Assembly (NCBI GenBank): GCA_943371535.1
Contig: CALRVE020000004.1
Coordinates: 102,625-166,624 of the forward strand
Reading direction: 5' to 3'
Source: UBA1930 sp943371535
GTDB taxonomy: Bacteria > Bacteroidota > Bacteroidia > Chitinophagales > Chitinophagaceae
Length of the DNA: 64,000 bases
In this document: piece after piece, positions 35,813 through 44,319 of the stretch
How the letters are laid out: each line of letters opens with the position of its first letter
Position numbering within the stretch: the first letter of the stretch is position 1
The notes under the pieces: model-generated
Seen by the model: only the letters and a program-made list of their open reading frames with translations
Databases searched by the model: none
Told to the model about the DNA's origin: nothing
Translations under genes and position numbers: made by a program

Positions 35813-36598
35813 ATGACACAACAAACAAACGAAGGCCATGTAAACACCACTCATGAACATGGCATTACAATAATAGAATTCCAACACCCACAAAGCAATT
35901 CATTGCCTGGAAAAATCTTGAATGAGTTGGCAACCGCTATTCATTCAGAAGGATTGAACTCTGCAACTAAAGTTATTATTCTAAAAAGTGCAGGCGATAA
36001 AGTTTTTTGCAGTGGTGCAAGTTTCGATGAATTGGCATCAATACAAAATGAAGAACAAGGCTTAAAATTTTTCAGCGGCTTTGCCAATGTAATTAATGCC
36101 ATGCGTAAAACTCCACAAATAATCATTGCAAGAATACAAGGTAAATGTGTGGGTGGTGGCGTTGGACTTGCAGCAGCTGCCGATTATGCTATTGCTTGTG
36201 AAGGGGCTGAAATTAAATTAAGTGAATTAGCTGTTGGCATTGGTCCTTTTGTAGTTGGGCCTGCAGTTGAAAGAAAATTAGGCCTTAGTGCTTTTACTCA
36301 ATTGTCTATCGATGCAACAAAATGGAGACCAGCCGACTGGGCAAGAAAAAAAGGCTTATTTGCTGAACTGCACAGTGATGTTGCAGGAATGGATGATAGT
36401 ATTGCTCGATTATCGAATACGCTTGCAAAAAGTAGCCCCGAAGCCATGAAAGAATTGAAGAAAGTTTTCTGGAAAGGCACTGAACATTGGGATGAATTAC
36501 TTAAAGAAAGAGCAGCCATCAGCGGTAAATTAATTTTAAGCGATTATAGCAAAAACTTCATTGCTAAGTTTAAAGAAAAGCAAAAATCTGCTGAATAA
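35813..36598 (+). CDS. Enoyl-CoA hydratase/isomerase family protein
   Basis: A 261-residue crotonase-fold enzyme acting on acyl-CoA thioesters. The oxyanion-hole segments are CSGASFDELASI and GKCVGGGVGLAAAADYAIA. One active-site Glu is kept in KLSELAVGIGPF, while the position of the other Glu of classical hydratases (in GGGCEL) is Gly (GGGVGL), so isomerase or lyase chemistry, or a methylglutaconyl-CoA-type hydratase, is possible. Its position among paa genes suggests a PaaF/PaaG-like role, not proven. Confidence 0.82.
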   Translation: MTQQTNEGHVNTTHEHGITIIEFQHPQSNSLPGKILNELATAIHSEGLNSATKVIILKSAGDKVFCSGASFDELASIQNEEQGLKFFSGFANVINAMRKTPQIIIARIQGKCVGGGVGLAAAADYAIACEGAEIKLSELAVGIGPFVVGPAVERKLGLSAFTQLSIDATKWRPADWARKKGLFAELHSDVAGMDDSIARLSNTLAKSSPEAMKELKKVFWKGTEHWDELLKERAAISGKLILSDYSKNFIAKFKEKQKSAE

Positions 36599-36698
36599 TT
36601 TACCACAGAGGAAATGAGTTTAGGAGTTACACGGAGAAAAAATAGTCAATAATTATCTTCTCTGTGAATCTTCGTGTTCTCCTAAACTCTGTGGTAAA
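36599..36698. repeat. 100-bp intergenic inverted repeat with TTTACCACAGAG arms
   Basis: TTTACCACAGAG (36599-36610) and CTCTGTGGTAAA (36687-36698) are perfect inverted arms. Inner complementarity continues (GTTTAGGAG with CTCCTAAAC; ACACGGAGAA with TTCTCTGTG). It begins immediately after the stop of the hydratase gene and could act as its terminator. Confidence 0.75.
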
Positions 36699-36766
36699 AT
36701 GAAATTGCCGTTAGGCAATAGCATTCTTTAAAATTCATTATCCAAAGCTATTATCTTCGCTTTCTT

Positions 36767-37963
36767 ATGTTATTCAAAGAAGTTATTGGTCAGCATTCGG
36801 TTAAACAGCACCTCACCGAAATGGTAGAGCAAAACCGCTTATCACATGCATTACTTTTTTTAGGAAAAGAAGGTAGTGGTGCATTGCCATTGGCTTTGGC
36901 ATTTGCACAATTTGTAGTTTGTCAGCCTGCTGAAGCTCCTATGGTAGAAGATTTATTTGGAGGAATGAGTGCATTAACTAGCGGACCAAAATTTATTCAT
37001 CCCGATCATTTAGAAGAAGTTGAATCTTACCAAAAAGCCAATCAATTAGTACACCCCGATTTACATTTTTCCTTTCCCGTAATTACCAAAAAAGCTGGAG
37101 AAAAACCTACTAGCTCAGATTATATAACAGAATGGAGAGAGTTTGTAAAGCAATTTCCATATGGCAACGTGTACGATTGGTTGCAAATGATTGGTGCCGA
37201 AAATAAACAAGGTAATATTACTGCTGAAGAATGTAACGACATTATGCGTAAACTCAGCCTAAAGAGTTTTGAAGCGGGTCATAAAATTTTATTATTATGG
37301 ATGCCCGAATATTTAGGTAAAGAAGGCAATAAATTATTGAAGCTTATAGAAGAGCCGCCACCCAACACCTTGTTTATTTTGGTAGCCGAAAATGAAGAAC
37401 AAATTTTACCTACCATTTTAAGTAGATGCCAATTGGTAAAAATACCTTTTTTAGAAAATAGTGAAGTAGAAGAGGCTTTAATTAGCCGTGCAAATGTTAA
37501 TCCATCAACTGCAAGACAAATTGCTGCTATTACAGAAGGTAACTATAGAGAAGCATTGCACTTACTACAACATACTGGCGAAGATTGGCAATCACTTTTA
37601 GGCGATTGGTTGAAATTTATTATTCGTAGAATGTTGCAAGATCAAGTAAAATGGACTGATGAAATCAGTAAATTAGGTCGTGAAAAACAAAAGCAATTTC
37701 TTCGTTACTTCAACCACATGTTAGAGCAAGCCATAAGAATAAAAGTACTGGGAATTGATAATGTTGCTTTGCCCGATCATGAAAAAGACTTTGCTCAACG
37801 CCTCAATAAAATTGCCAACGTTAGTCAAATGCAAGTAATGATTGAAGAATTAGATAAAGCAGCATATTATATTGAACGTAACGCCAATGGTAAAATTCTC
37901 TTTCAAGCATTAACTATAAAACTATATCACATTATTCAAAATAAAGTATTGGTAGAAATGTAA
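36767..37963 (+). CDS. holB: DNA polymerase III delta' subunit (HolB-type)
   Basis: A clamp-loader subunit of the replicative polymerase. The 398-residue AAA+-fold protein opens with FKEVIGQHSVKQHLTEMVEQNRLSHALLF. The nucleotide loop is degenerate (GKEGSGALPLALAFA, no GKT), as usual for delta', which does not bind ATP. It also has HKILLLWMPEYLGKEGNKLLKLIEEPPPNTLFILV and the sensor-1 SRC motif LPTILSRCQ. It lies within the paa run but is a housekeeping gene. Confidence 0.93.
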   Translation: MLFKEVIGQHSVKQHLTEMVEQNRLSHALLFLGKEGSGALPLALAFAQFVVCQPAEAPMVEDLFGGMSALTSGPKFIHPDHLEEVESYQKANQLVHPDLHFSFPVITKKAGEKPTSSDYITEWREFVKQFPYGNVYDWLQMIGAENKQGNITAEECNDIMRKLSLKSFEAGHKILLLWMPEYLGKEGNKLLKLIEEPPPNTLFILVAENEEQILPTILSRCQLVKIPFLENSEVEEALISRANVNPSTARQIAAITEGNYREALHLLQHTGEDWQSLLGDWLKFIIRRMLQDQVKWTDEISKLGREKQKQFLRYFNHMLEQAIRIKVLGIDNVALPDHEKDFAQRLNKIANVSQMQVMIEELDKAAYYIERNANGKILFQALTIKLYHIIQNKVLVEM

Positions 37964-37996
37964 ATGCTGCCACTAATTTCATTCAAAAAAAATAGT

Positions 37997-38410
37997 ATGC
38001 AAACCACTCCACAACAAGTTGTACAACACATGATGCAAAACGATTTGTTCTCTCAATGGTTAGGTATTGATGTAATTGAAATAAAAGAAGGCTATAGTAA
38101 AATAACCATGACGGTAAGAACAGAAATGATTAATGGATTTGGTATTGTTCATGGTGGCATTTGTTTTAGCCTAGCCGATAGTGCATTTGCATTTGCTTGT
38201 AACAATAGAAACAATTTATCTGTTGCTTTAGATACAAGCATCAACTTTACAAAACCTGTTCATGTTGGCGATGTGTTAATTGCCGAAGCACAAGAATTGC
38301 ATAATGGAAGAAGCACTGGCTTATACCATATAACCATTACCAATCAGCAAAATCAAATAGTTGCTTTATTTAAAGGCACTTGTTTTAGAACTAATAAAAC
38401 ACTTGTTTAA
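37997..38410 (+). CDS. paaI: Hotdog-fold acyl-CoA thioesterase PaaI
   Basis: Hydrolyses hydroxylated phenylacetyl-CoA side products, rescuing CoA. The 137-residue protein from ATG 37997 has the PaaI motif GFGIVHGGICFSLADSAFAFACNN and the substrate-side VALDTSINFTKPVHVGD. An ATG at 37964, right after the holB stop, would add 11 residues. It probably shares a transcript with holB. Confidence 0.9.
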   Translation: MQTTPQQVVQHMMQNDLFSQWLGIDVIEIKEGYSKITMTVRTEMINGFGIVHGGICFSLADSAFAFACNNRNNLSVALDTSINFTKPVHVGDVLIAEAQELHNGRSTGLYHITITNQQNQIVALFKGTCFRTNKTLV

Positions 38411-38539
38411 TTACTTCACAAACCAATAACCTATCGCAAGCCATAGCAAGCCTTTTACCAAGAAGAATAAAAATCCCCAAACACCAATTTTCTTTATCCA
38501 TTTAACCAATGGTTTATTTGTTGGTACAGTATTATTCAT
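38411..38539 (-). CDS. Small 42-residue membrane protein
   Basis: From ATG 38539 the frame encodes MNNTVPTNKPLVKWIKKIG, then one hydrophobic segment (VWGFLFFLVKGLLWLAIGYW), ending FVK. It begins one base after the stop of the antibiotic-monooxygenase gene, a spacing typical of coupled translation, and its stop abuts the paaI stop. The basic/hydrophobic arrangement and position make it a convincing small gene. Function unknown. Confidence 0.65.
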   Translation of the reverse strand: MNNTVPTNKPLVKWIKKIGVWGFLFFLVKGLLWLAIGYWFVK

Positions 38540-38540
38540 A

Positions 38541-38873
38541 TTAGTTGGCAATAATTTCGTAGGTTTTAAATACACTGCTCATTGGTGCAGGTTTACCTTC
38601 TTCTCTTGCTTTAGCAACATCTTCAAAGCCACGGGCATGGCCTTTTAAAAAAGCTTCACTCTTGGTCCAATCTTTAAATACTTCTTCATTTTCCCAATAA
38701 CTAACAATTAAGTAAGGGTCGCTATCTTTCGATGGTTTCAACACATGCATATCAATAAAACCAGGCATGGTATCAATTGCTTTTGCTCTACTGCCAAATA
38801 AAAACTCAAAACGTTCTTTATATTCGGGTGTACAATGAATGTAATTAATGGCAACAAATTTTTTTTCTGTCAT
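38541..38873 (-). CDS. Antibiotic biosynthesis monooxygenase/heme-degrading-like protein
   Basis: A 110-residue ABM-domain protein: FVAINYIHCTPEYKERFEFLF, MPGFIDMHVLKPSKDSDPYLIVSYWENEEVFKDWTKSEAF and KGHARGF. This pattern (W next to SEAF) resembles HmoA/IsdG-type heme monooxygenases, though the catalytic role is unproven. It is cytosolic, and is the first gene of a two-gene unit with the small membrane protein. Confidence 0.85.
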   Translation of the reverse strand: MTEKKFVAINYIHCTPEYKERFEFLFGSRAKAIDTMPGFIDMHVLKPSKDSDPYLIVSYWENEEVFKDWTKSEAFLKGHARGFEDVAKAREEGKPAPMSSVFKTYEIIAN

Positions 38874-38981
38874 TCCTTTGTAATTTTTACGAAAGTATCT
38901 TTACGCTAATCATTGCATTGTTAATATCGGGAAACTGTATTACGCAAAAAGGAATTCTATAATGCCATTAACCTCACCTTT

Positions 38982-39572
38982 ATGATTTATCAATTTAACA
39001 ATTACATCCCAGTAATACATGAATCATCTTTCATTCATCCTCAAGCAGCAGTAACTGGTAATGTAATTATTGGTAAAAATGTGTATGTTGGTCCGGGTGC
39101 TGCAATACGTGGCGATTGGGGTGCAATCATTATTGAAGATGGTTGTAATGTACAGGAAAACTGTACCATACACATGTTTCCTGGAACAACTGTGTTATTA
39201 AAAGAAGCAGCACATATTGGTCATGGTGCTGTTATACATGGAGCAACCATTGGCAAAAACTGTTTAGTTGGAATGAATGCTGTAATAATGGATAATGTTG
39301 TTTTAGGAGATGAATGTATTGTAGGTGCATTAAGTTTTATTAAAGCCGATGAACAATTTGAAAGCAGAAGTTTAATTGTAGGCAATCCTGCAAAAAAAAT
39401 TAAAGAGGTAAGTAATGAAATGATTGCTTGGAAAACTGAAGGAACAAAACTCTATCAACAATTACCTAAAGAAATGATACAACATTGGAAGGCAGTAGAA
39501 CCTTTAAGAACCATTCCTGAAAACTATATGGTTCAACAAAATGATTACAAAACATGGAATGAAACAAAATAG
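38982..39572 (+). CDS. paaY: Gamma-carbonic-anhydrase-fold protein PaaY
   Basis: A 196-residue left-handed beta-helix protein. The N-terminus has PVIHESSFIHPQAAVTGNVIIG; the metal-site histidines are in NCTIHMFPGTT, AAHIGHGAVIHG. The C-terminal GNPAKKIKEVSNEMIAWKTEGTKLYQQL distinguishes PaaY/CaiE-type members from ordinary gamma-carbonic anhydrases. PaaY is a thioesterase acting on a dead-end CoA ester in phenylacetate metabolism. It lies in the dispersed paa set. Confidence 0.88.
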   Translation: MIYQFNNYIPVIHESSFIHPQAAVTGNVIIGKNVYVGPGAAIRGDWGAIIIEDGCNVQENCTIHMFPGTTVLLKEAAHIGHGAVIHGATIGKNCLVGMNAVIMDNVVLGDECIVGALSFIKADEQFESRSLIVGNPAKKIKEVSNEMIAWKTEGTKLYQQLPKEMIQHWKAVEPLRTIPENYMVQQNDYKTWNETK

Positions 39573-39573
39573 A

Positions 39574-39915
39574 TTATTGAGCCGTATTTCTTATTTCATT
39601 GACTACAAAAAATTGTCCAAATTCATCTTCCATCGGATGCATGTCTTTCATTGCACCACTAAATACAACTTTTATTTCATGCTGCTGAAAAGCCTTGGGC
39701 AAGTTGGCTGGCAAAAAATTGAGGTATAAACGATTGCATTTAATTATATAAATAGGCTCATGCTTTGTTCCAAGTTGATAAATAGTTCCTGCTTGTTGTA
39801 TTACTGTATCAATGGTTTTTCGTTGATGTATAAAACCATATTTTGTATGTTGTAAATTATTGGTATAACTCACTATTATACCAGTTAACAACAAAATTGC
39901 AATAGCTATTTTCAT
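39574..39915 (-). CDS. Exported protein of unknown function
   Basis: A 113-residue protein with a signal segment (MKIAIAILLLTGIIVSYTN) and a mature part that looks beta-rich: EPIYIIKCNRLYLNFLPANLPKAF and EIKVVFSGAMKDMHPMEDEFGQFFVVNEI. I do not recognise a family by name. It converges on paaY with one base between the stops. Confidence 0.65.
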   Translation of the reverse strand: MKIAIAILLLTGIIVSYTNNLQHTKYGFIHQRKTIDTVIQQAGTIYQLGTKHEPIYIIKCNRLYLNFLPANLPKAFQQHEIKVVFSGAMKDMHPMEDEFGQFFVVNEIRNTAQ

Positions 39916-39992
39916 TCAGCTAATTTCTTTACTACGAATTACTTCTATGCAACTTGTTGGTTATGTAATTATGAAAAAATTGTTACCAACTA

Positions 39993-40361
39993 CTAAATGG
40001 GTAATTTGCCAATGCGTTCATCGCCTGCTTTAATTAGCTCACAAGCTAGGTTTACTTTTTGTTCAAAATCGGGTAAATCTTCGCTGATAAAAATCCAACT
40101 GTCTTTACTGCCATCAAAATCAAAATCCATTCGGCTAGTATGAATTTCTTGTTGTAATTCTTTAAAAAATTCAGGCAATGTTGCTACAAATACACCATTA
40201 AATTCGGGTGTTATATCATTACGTTCTCTTAAAAATAAGATCAATTTTTTATTGAGGTATAAACCATAACCACCTAAAAGTTTCTTAATTTTCGGGCGAA
40301 CGGGGAATAAGCTTCTCAAAACAAAATCGTATGGTAATTGGTAGTTCATGGTTTTTGTCAT
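39993..40361 (-). CDS. Uncharacterised small protein (possible TfoX-like fold)
   Basis: A 122-residue protein. The segment KIKKLLGGYGLYLNKKLILFLRER recalls the N-terminal TfoX/Sxy domain (GGYGLY), and SWIFISEDLPDFEQKVNLACELIKAGDERIG forms a C-terminal helix. The similarity is weak and no function follows from it. An ATG four codons later is an alternative start. Cytosolic. Confidence 0.65.
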   Translation of the reverse strand: MTKTMNYQLPYDFVLRSLFPVRPKIKKLLGGYGLYLNKKLILFLRERNDITPEFNGVFVATLPEFFKELQQEIHTSRMDFDFDGSKDSWIFISEDLPDFEQKVNLACELIKAGDERIGKLPI

Positions 40362-40432
40362 TTCGACGATAGGTGAAATCTACTAGTCATTACAAAGATG
40401 CAATAGATTATTTGTTAGTAATAAAAAGAAAT

Positions 40433-40942
40433 TTATTGCATCGTTGCCTTTAATTGTGCGGTGTACACCAATGCTCTTTTTTCAGCAAAATAATCGGCAC
40501 CCAACATTAATCCTGCTTGAATAGCTAAGGCTACTGCTATGCCATACACAAATTGTTTGTCTATATTACTTTTATACAATACCGCTACAGTAATACCAAT
40601 AAGTAGCAATGCAATTTCTACATAACGGTAAATCACAAAATTCTTATTGACTGTTTCCATTCTTGGTAACTCTTTTTCTTTTAAATCATCAGGATTCATA
40701 GTTAATGCATATATCACTCGTATTCTATCTGCATCACTTCTATTATACACAGTAAATCCAACAATTATCTGCAATACAGCAATTAAAATAAGTGGTATGG
40801 ATGCTCCTTTCCAAAACTGTGTTTTCCAAACAAATATTCCAAATAATGCAATAATCAATGCTGCAATTCCAATACCCAAAAACAAAAGACTTTCCTGTTT
40901 TTCGGCTATAAAATATTTTTCAATATCGGTTTTGGTAAGCAT
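40433..40942 (-). CDS. Membrane protein of unknown function
   Basis: A 169-residue protein with four hydrophobic segments (about residues 20-38, 46-65, 108-122 and 130-148). Between the second and third is a soluble stretch including DADRIRVIYALTMNPDDLKEKELPRME. I know this as a conserved Bacteroidota hypothetical pattern, not a named family. It follows the glutathione peroxidase on the same strand by 40 bases. Confidence 0.7.
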   Translation of the reverse strand: MLTKTDIEKYFIAEKQESLLFLGIGIAALIIALFGIFVWKTQFWKGASIPLILIAVLQIIVGFTVYNRSDADRIRVIYALTMNPDDLKEKELPRMETVNKNFVIYRYVEIALLLIGITVAVLYKSNIDKQFVYGIAVALAIQAGLMLGADYFAEKRALVYTAQLKATMQ

Positions 40943-40982
40943 AATTTTTCATGTTTTAGTTTATGACGATTGACTTGCATAG

Positions 40983-41660
40983 TTATTGCAAAGCAGCAAC
41001 TATTTTTTCATCTAGCGGAGAAACATCTTTACTAAAAAATCCTATCAATACTCCATTTTCATCTACCAAATACTTTGAAAAATTCCAATCTGGTTGTTTA
41101 TTACACCAACCATTTTTTGTACTATCGCTTAACCAATTAAATATTGCATTTTGTTCATTACCTTTTATAACACTACTTTTTTTGGCCAAAGGAAAAGTTA
41201 CTCCATAGTTGAGTTTACAAAAAGAGGCTATAGCATTATCGTCTTTACTTTCTTGATTTTTAAAATCGTTTGCAGGAAAACCAATTACCACCAATTTACT
41301 TTTATATTGTTGATGTAGGTTTTCTAACTCACTATACTGAGCAGTAAATCCACAATCACTAGCAGTATTAACCAACAATATTTTCTTGCCTTTAAACTGT
41401 TCAAAGCTAGTAGTTGTGCCATTATTTGCAGTAAATGGTAAATTATATATAGGAGTAGATGGAACAATTTTTTGATCATTCAACACAATGCCACTTGCAT
41501 TACCAAATATTTTTCCTTTCAGCATAATTACCGAGTAAACTGCTTTCAGCATCGATTGTCTTAACGTCATATCTTTTCTTTTTATACACAACAAAAAAAT
41601 CACTACAATAGTTGTTGTAATAGCTAATCTTTTTGCCCATTTGTTGTTAAAAAAACTCAT
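40983..41660 (-). CDS. Glutathione peroxidase family protein
   Basis: Reduces peroxides, in bacteria usually with thioredoxin. A 225-residue protein with an N-terminal membrane-type segment (RLAITTTIVVIFLLCI), so probably periplasmic or anchored. The active-site cysteine is in LVNTASDCGFTAQY (Cys, not Sec). The second cysteine is in FCKLNYGVTFPLAKK, and the structural motif is PDWNFSKYLVDENG. The start at 41660 overlaps the aldehyde dehydrogenase stop by four bases (ATGA), indicating coupled translation. Confidence 0.9.
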   Translation of the reverse strand: MSFFNNKWAKRLAITTTIVVIFLLCIKRKDMTLRQSMLKAVYSVIMLKGKIFGNASGIVLNDQKIVPSTPIYNLPFTANNGTTTSFEQFKGKKILLVNTASDCGFTAQYSELENLHQQYKSKLVVIGFPANDFKNQESKDDNAIASFCKLNYGVTFPLAKKSSVIKGNEQNAIFNWLSDSTKNGWCNKQPDWNFSKYLVDENGVLIGFFSKDVSPLDEKIVAALQ

Positions 41661-43024
41661 CTTAAAAACCATTTTAACCACTTTAATTTGCCTTTAAATG
41701 GTGGATATTTTAATGCAGGATCTATCCATGTTGCAGTTTTTAATACAGGCTTGGCATGGGTGAAAGTATAAAAAGAACTTTGTCCATGATAAGCCCCAAT
41801 GCCACTATAACCCACTCCTCCAAAATGTAAATGATGATTGGTAATATGATAAATAGTATTGTTTACACAACCACCACCAAACGCTACTTTACTAATCCAA
41901 TCTTCTTCTGTTTTAGTTGAAGATGTAAATACATAAAACGCTAATGGGTTTGGATTTTTACGAATAATTTTTAACGCTTCTTCTTGTGTAGAAAATGTAA
42001 GTATGGGTAGTATTGGACCAAAAATTTCTTCTGTCATCACCTTTGCGTCAAGACTTACATTTTCAAGAATAGTTGGCTCAATAAACAATGTACTTTTGGT
42101 ATATTTTCCGCCATATACAATTGTTCCTTCTTGTAAATAGTTAACTAAAGTATCAAAACGTTTTTCGTTAATTACTCTACTATAATCTTCGCTTGCAGCA
42201 GCATCATTGGAATAAAAACGAGTAATAGTTGATTGTAAAATTTCAACAAATTTTTCCTTTATAGATTCATGAATCAATAAATAATCTGGGGCAATACAAG
42301 TTTGTCCTGCATTAATAAATTTACCCAACACAATTCTATTAGCAGCAACTTGCAAATTGGCATCTGCTTCAATAACACAAGGGCTTTTGCCGCCCAATTC
42401 TAATGTTACAGGTACTAGTTCTTTTGCAGCCAACCCATACACAGCCTTACCTACAGCTGTACTACCAGTAAAAAACACATGATCAAAACGAAAGTTATTC
42501 ATCATTGTAGGAATCACTACAGCACCATCGCCTTCCACAATTTGTATATATTCTTCAGCAAAAATTTCTTGAACAATTTTTCTAGCAATAGCATTGGTGG
42601 CAGGTGTAAATTCACTTGGTTTCAAAACCACACAATTACCACCAGCAATTGCTCCTACTAGCGGATTAAACAACAACTGAAAAGGATAATTCCATGGAGC
42701 AATTATTAATACAACACCCAATGCATCATAATATATTGTACTGCTTGCAGGCAGGTTCATTAAGTTGGTATCAACTTTTTTTGGCAACATCAATTGCCTT
42801 AAATTTTTTAAGAAATAGCTAATTTCCATTTGCACCAAAGCAATTTCGCTGGCATAAGCTTCAGTATAACTTTTGCCTAAATCTTTAAATAATGCTGCTG
42901 CAATTTCGGCTTCATATTTTTTTATAGTGGCAGCTAATATTTGCAATTGCTGTTTTCTAAAAGCAAAACTTTTGGTAGCCCCTGTTTCAAAATATTGTTT
43001 AGATTGTTGTAGTTGTGCAAGCAT
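41657..43024 (-). CDS. Class 3-type aldehyde dehydrogenase
   Basis: Oxidises aldehydes with NAD(P). A 455-residue protein from ATG 43024, with the NAD-binding segment VLIIAPWNYPFQLLFNPLVGAI, the general base in LELGGKSPCVI and the nucleophile in FINAGQTCIAPDYLL. EIFGPILP is also present. It resembles fatty-aldehyde dehydrogenases that handle lipid-peroxidation products. Its translational coupling to a glutathione peroxidase fits that role: peroxide and aldehyde removal from damaged lipids. Confidence 0.92.
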   Translation of the reverse strand: MLAQLQQSKQYFETGATKSFAFRKQQLQILAATIKKYEAEIAAALFKDLGKSYTEAYASEIALVQMEISYFLKNLRQLMLPKKVDTNLMNLPASSTIYYDALGVVLIIAPWNYPFQLLFNPLVGAIAGGNCVVLKPSEFTPATNAIARKIVQEIFAEEYIQIVEGDGAVVIPTMMNNFRFDHVFFTGSTAVGKAVYGLAAKELVPVTLELGGKSPCVIEADANLQVAANRIVLGKFINAGQTCIAPDYLLIHESIKEKFVEILQSTITRFYSNDAAASEDYSRVINEKRFDTLVNYLQEGTIVYGGKYTKSTLFIEPTILENVSLDAKVMTEEIFGPILPILTFSTQEEALKIIRKNPNPLAFYVFTSSTKTEEDWISKVAFGGGCVNNTIYHITNHHLHFGGVGYSGIGAYHGQSSFYTFTHAKPVLKTATWIDPALKYPPFKGKLKWLKWFLR

Positions 43025-43146
43025 AATTTGTAAGTATAACAACACAATTTAAGCATTGTGTTGGTTTAATATAAAAATCGTTCAAAACAGCAATTTTTAA
43101 TATTGAGCAATCTGTTGTACTACTATCAACGTTCTCGGTGTCACTC

Positions 43147-43164
43147 AGCCGATAGCTATCGGCT
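43147..43164. repeat. CCGATAGCTATCGG palindrome, third copy
   Basis: AGCCGATAGCTATCGGCT, an 18-bp perfect palindrome identical to that at 17176-17193. It lies in the divergent gap between the aldehyde dehydrogenase and tadA. Confidence 0.8.
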
Positions 43165-43230
43165 TCAAGGTTCTGCACTTTATTCAACATAAACCAACGA
43201 AGTTTGTATCATAATAATCAACAATTTCTC

Positions 43231-43707
43231 ATGGAAATACTTCCTTTCTCCGACGAATATTTTATGCAACAAGCTTTAAAAGAAGCTAGGCAAGCTTTTG
43301 ATGAAGATGAAGTACCTATTGGTGCTGTGGTTGTACTCAACAATAAAATTATTGCTAGAGGATATAACCAAACAGAAAAATTAAACGATAGTACCGCTCA
43401 TGCAGAAATATTAGCACTTACTAGTGCTTATAGTTATCTTGGTGCAAAGTATTTACCAGAAGCAACTTTATATGTAACCGTAGAACCTTGTTTAATGTGT
43501 TGTGGGGCTTTGTATTGGGGCAAATTAGGAAGAGTAGTGTATGGAGCTAGCGATGAAAAAAGTGGTGGATTGCGTTTTTTTACAGATGAAGATGGGCTCA
43601 TCATTCCCGAAAAATGGCCATTTCATCCTAAAACACAATTGGTAAAAGATGTGTTAGCCGATGAGTGTAGTATGCTAATGAAAACTTTTTTTAGAAGCAA
43701 GCGATAA
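43231..43707 (+). CDS. tadA: tRNA-specific adenosine deaminase
   Basis: Deaminates adenosine 34 to inosine in tRNA-Arg so that CGN codons can be read. A 158-residue protein from ATG 43231 with the zinc ligands and general acid in AHAEILAL and VEPCLMCCGAL, and GALYWGKLGRVVYGASDEKSGG, all typical of TadA. Guanine deaminase is less likely given that the C-terminal KTFFRSKR resembles TadA. Confidence 0.9.
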   Translation: MEILPFSDEYFMQQALKEARQAFDEDEVPIGAVVVLNNKIIARGYNQTEKLNDSTAHAEILALTSAYSYLGAKYLPEATLYVTVEPCLMCCGALYWGKLGRVVYGASDEKSGGLRFFTDEDGLIIPEKWPFHPKTQLVKDVLADECSMLMKTFFRSKR

Positions 43708-43828
43708 TTAATAATAGACTTTCTATTTAAAAAAGTTATCTCATTTTAGTATGCAAATATTTAAGCATTGAAATACTAAAGAGTTGCTTTATTTGCATAA
43801 CAGCAATTTAAATTTAATAACCGTTATA

Positions 43829-44287
43829 ATGGAACAACTCACATTCGATTTATCTAAACCTATTGCCATAGGCTGCGATCATGCAGGCACAGATTACAAA
43901 GATGCTACCAAGAAATATTTAGAAGACAAAGGTTATACTGTAATTGATTTTGGTACAAATGGAACAGCATCGGTAGACTATCCAGATTTTGCTCATGCAG
44001 TGGCAACCAGTGTTGAAAAAAATGAAACAGCTTTTGGAGTTTTATTTTGTGGCAGTGCCAATGGTGTTGCTATAACAGCCAACAAACATCAAGGCATAAG
44101 AGCAGGCTTAAGTTGGGAGAATGATGTTGCTAAACTCATTCGTAAACACAACAATGCCAATGTTATTTGTATTCCTGCACGTTTTGTAGCATTATCATTG
44201 GCTTTAGAAATGATAGATAATTTTATAACTACCGATTTTGAAGGTGGTCGTCATGCCACTAGAGTTAATAAAATTGCCTGTAACTAA
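43829..44287 (+). CDS. rpiB: Ribose-5-phosphate isomerase B
   Basis: Interconverts ribose 5-phosphate and ribulose 5-phosphate in the pentose phosphate pathway. The 152-residue protein from ATG 43829 has AIGCDHAGTDYKDA, the catalytic cysteine in VLFCGSANGVAITANK and the late GGRHATRVNKI. The family's usual GTGxG is GSANG here, a common Bacteroidota variant. Length is normal. Confidence 0.94.
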   Translation: MEQLTFDLSKPIAIGCDHAGTDYKDATKKYLEDKGYTVIDFGTNGTASVDYPDFAHAVATSVEKNETAFGVLFCGSANGVAITANKHQGIRAGLSWENDVAKLIRKHNNANVICIPARFVALSLALEMIDNFITTDFEGGRHATRVNKIACN

Positions 44288-44319
44288 AATATTATATTCA
44301 AATACTTAAATATTGATAC

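Noticed and set aside
36767..37963. holB considered inactive because the P-loop lacks GKT
   Set aside because: The delta' subunit normally has a degenerate, non-ATP-binding loop; the SRC motif and length are intact.
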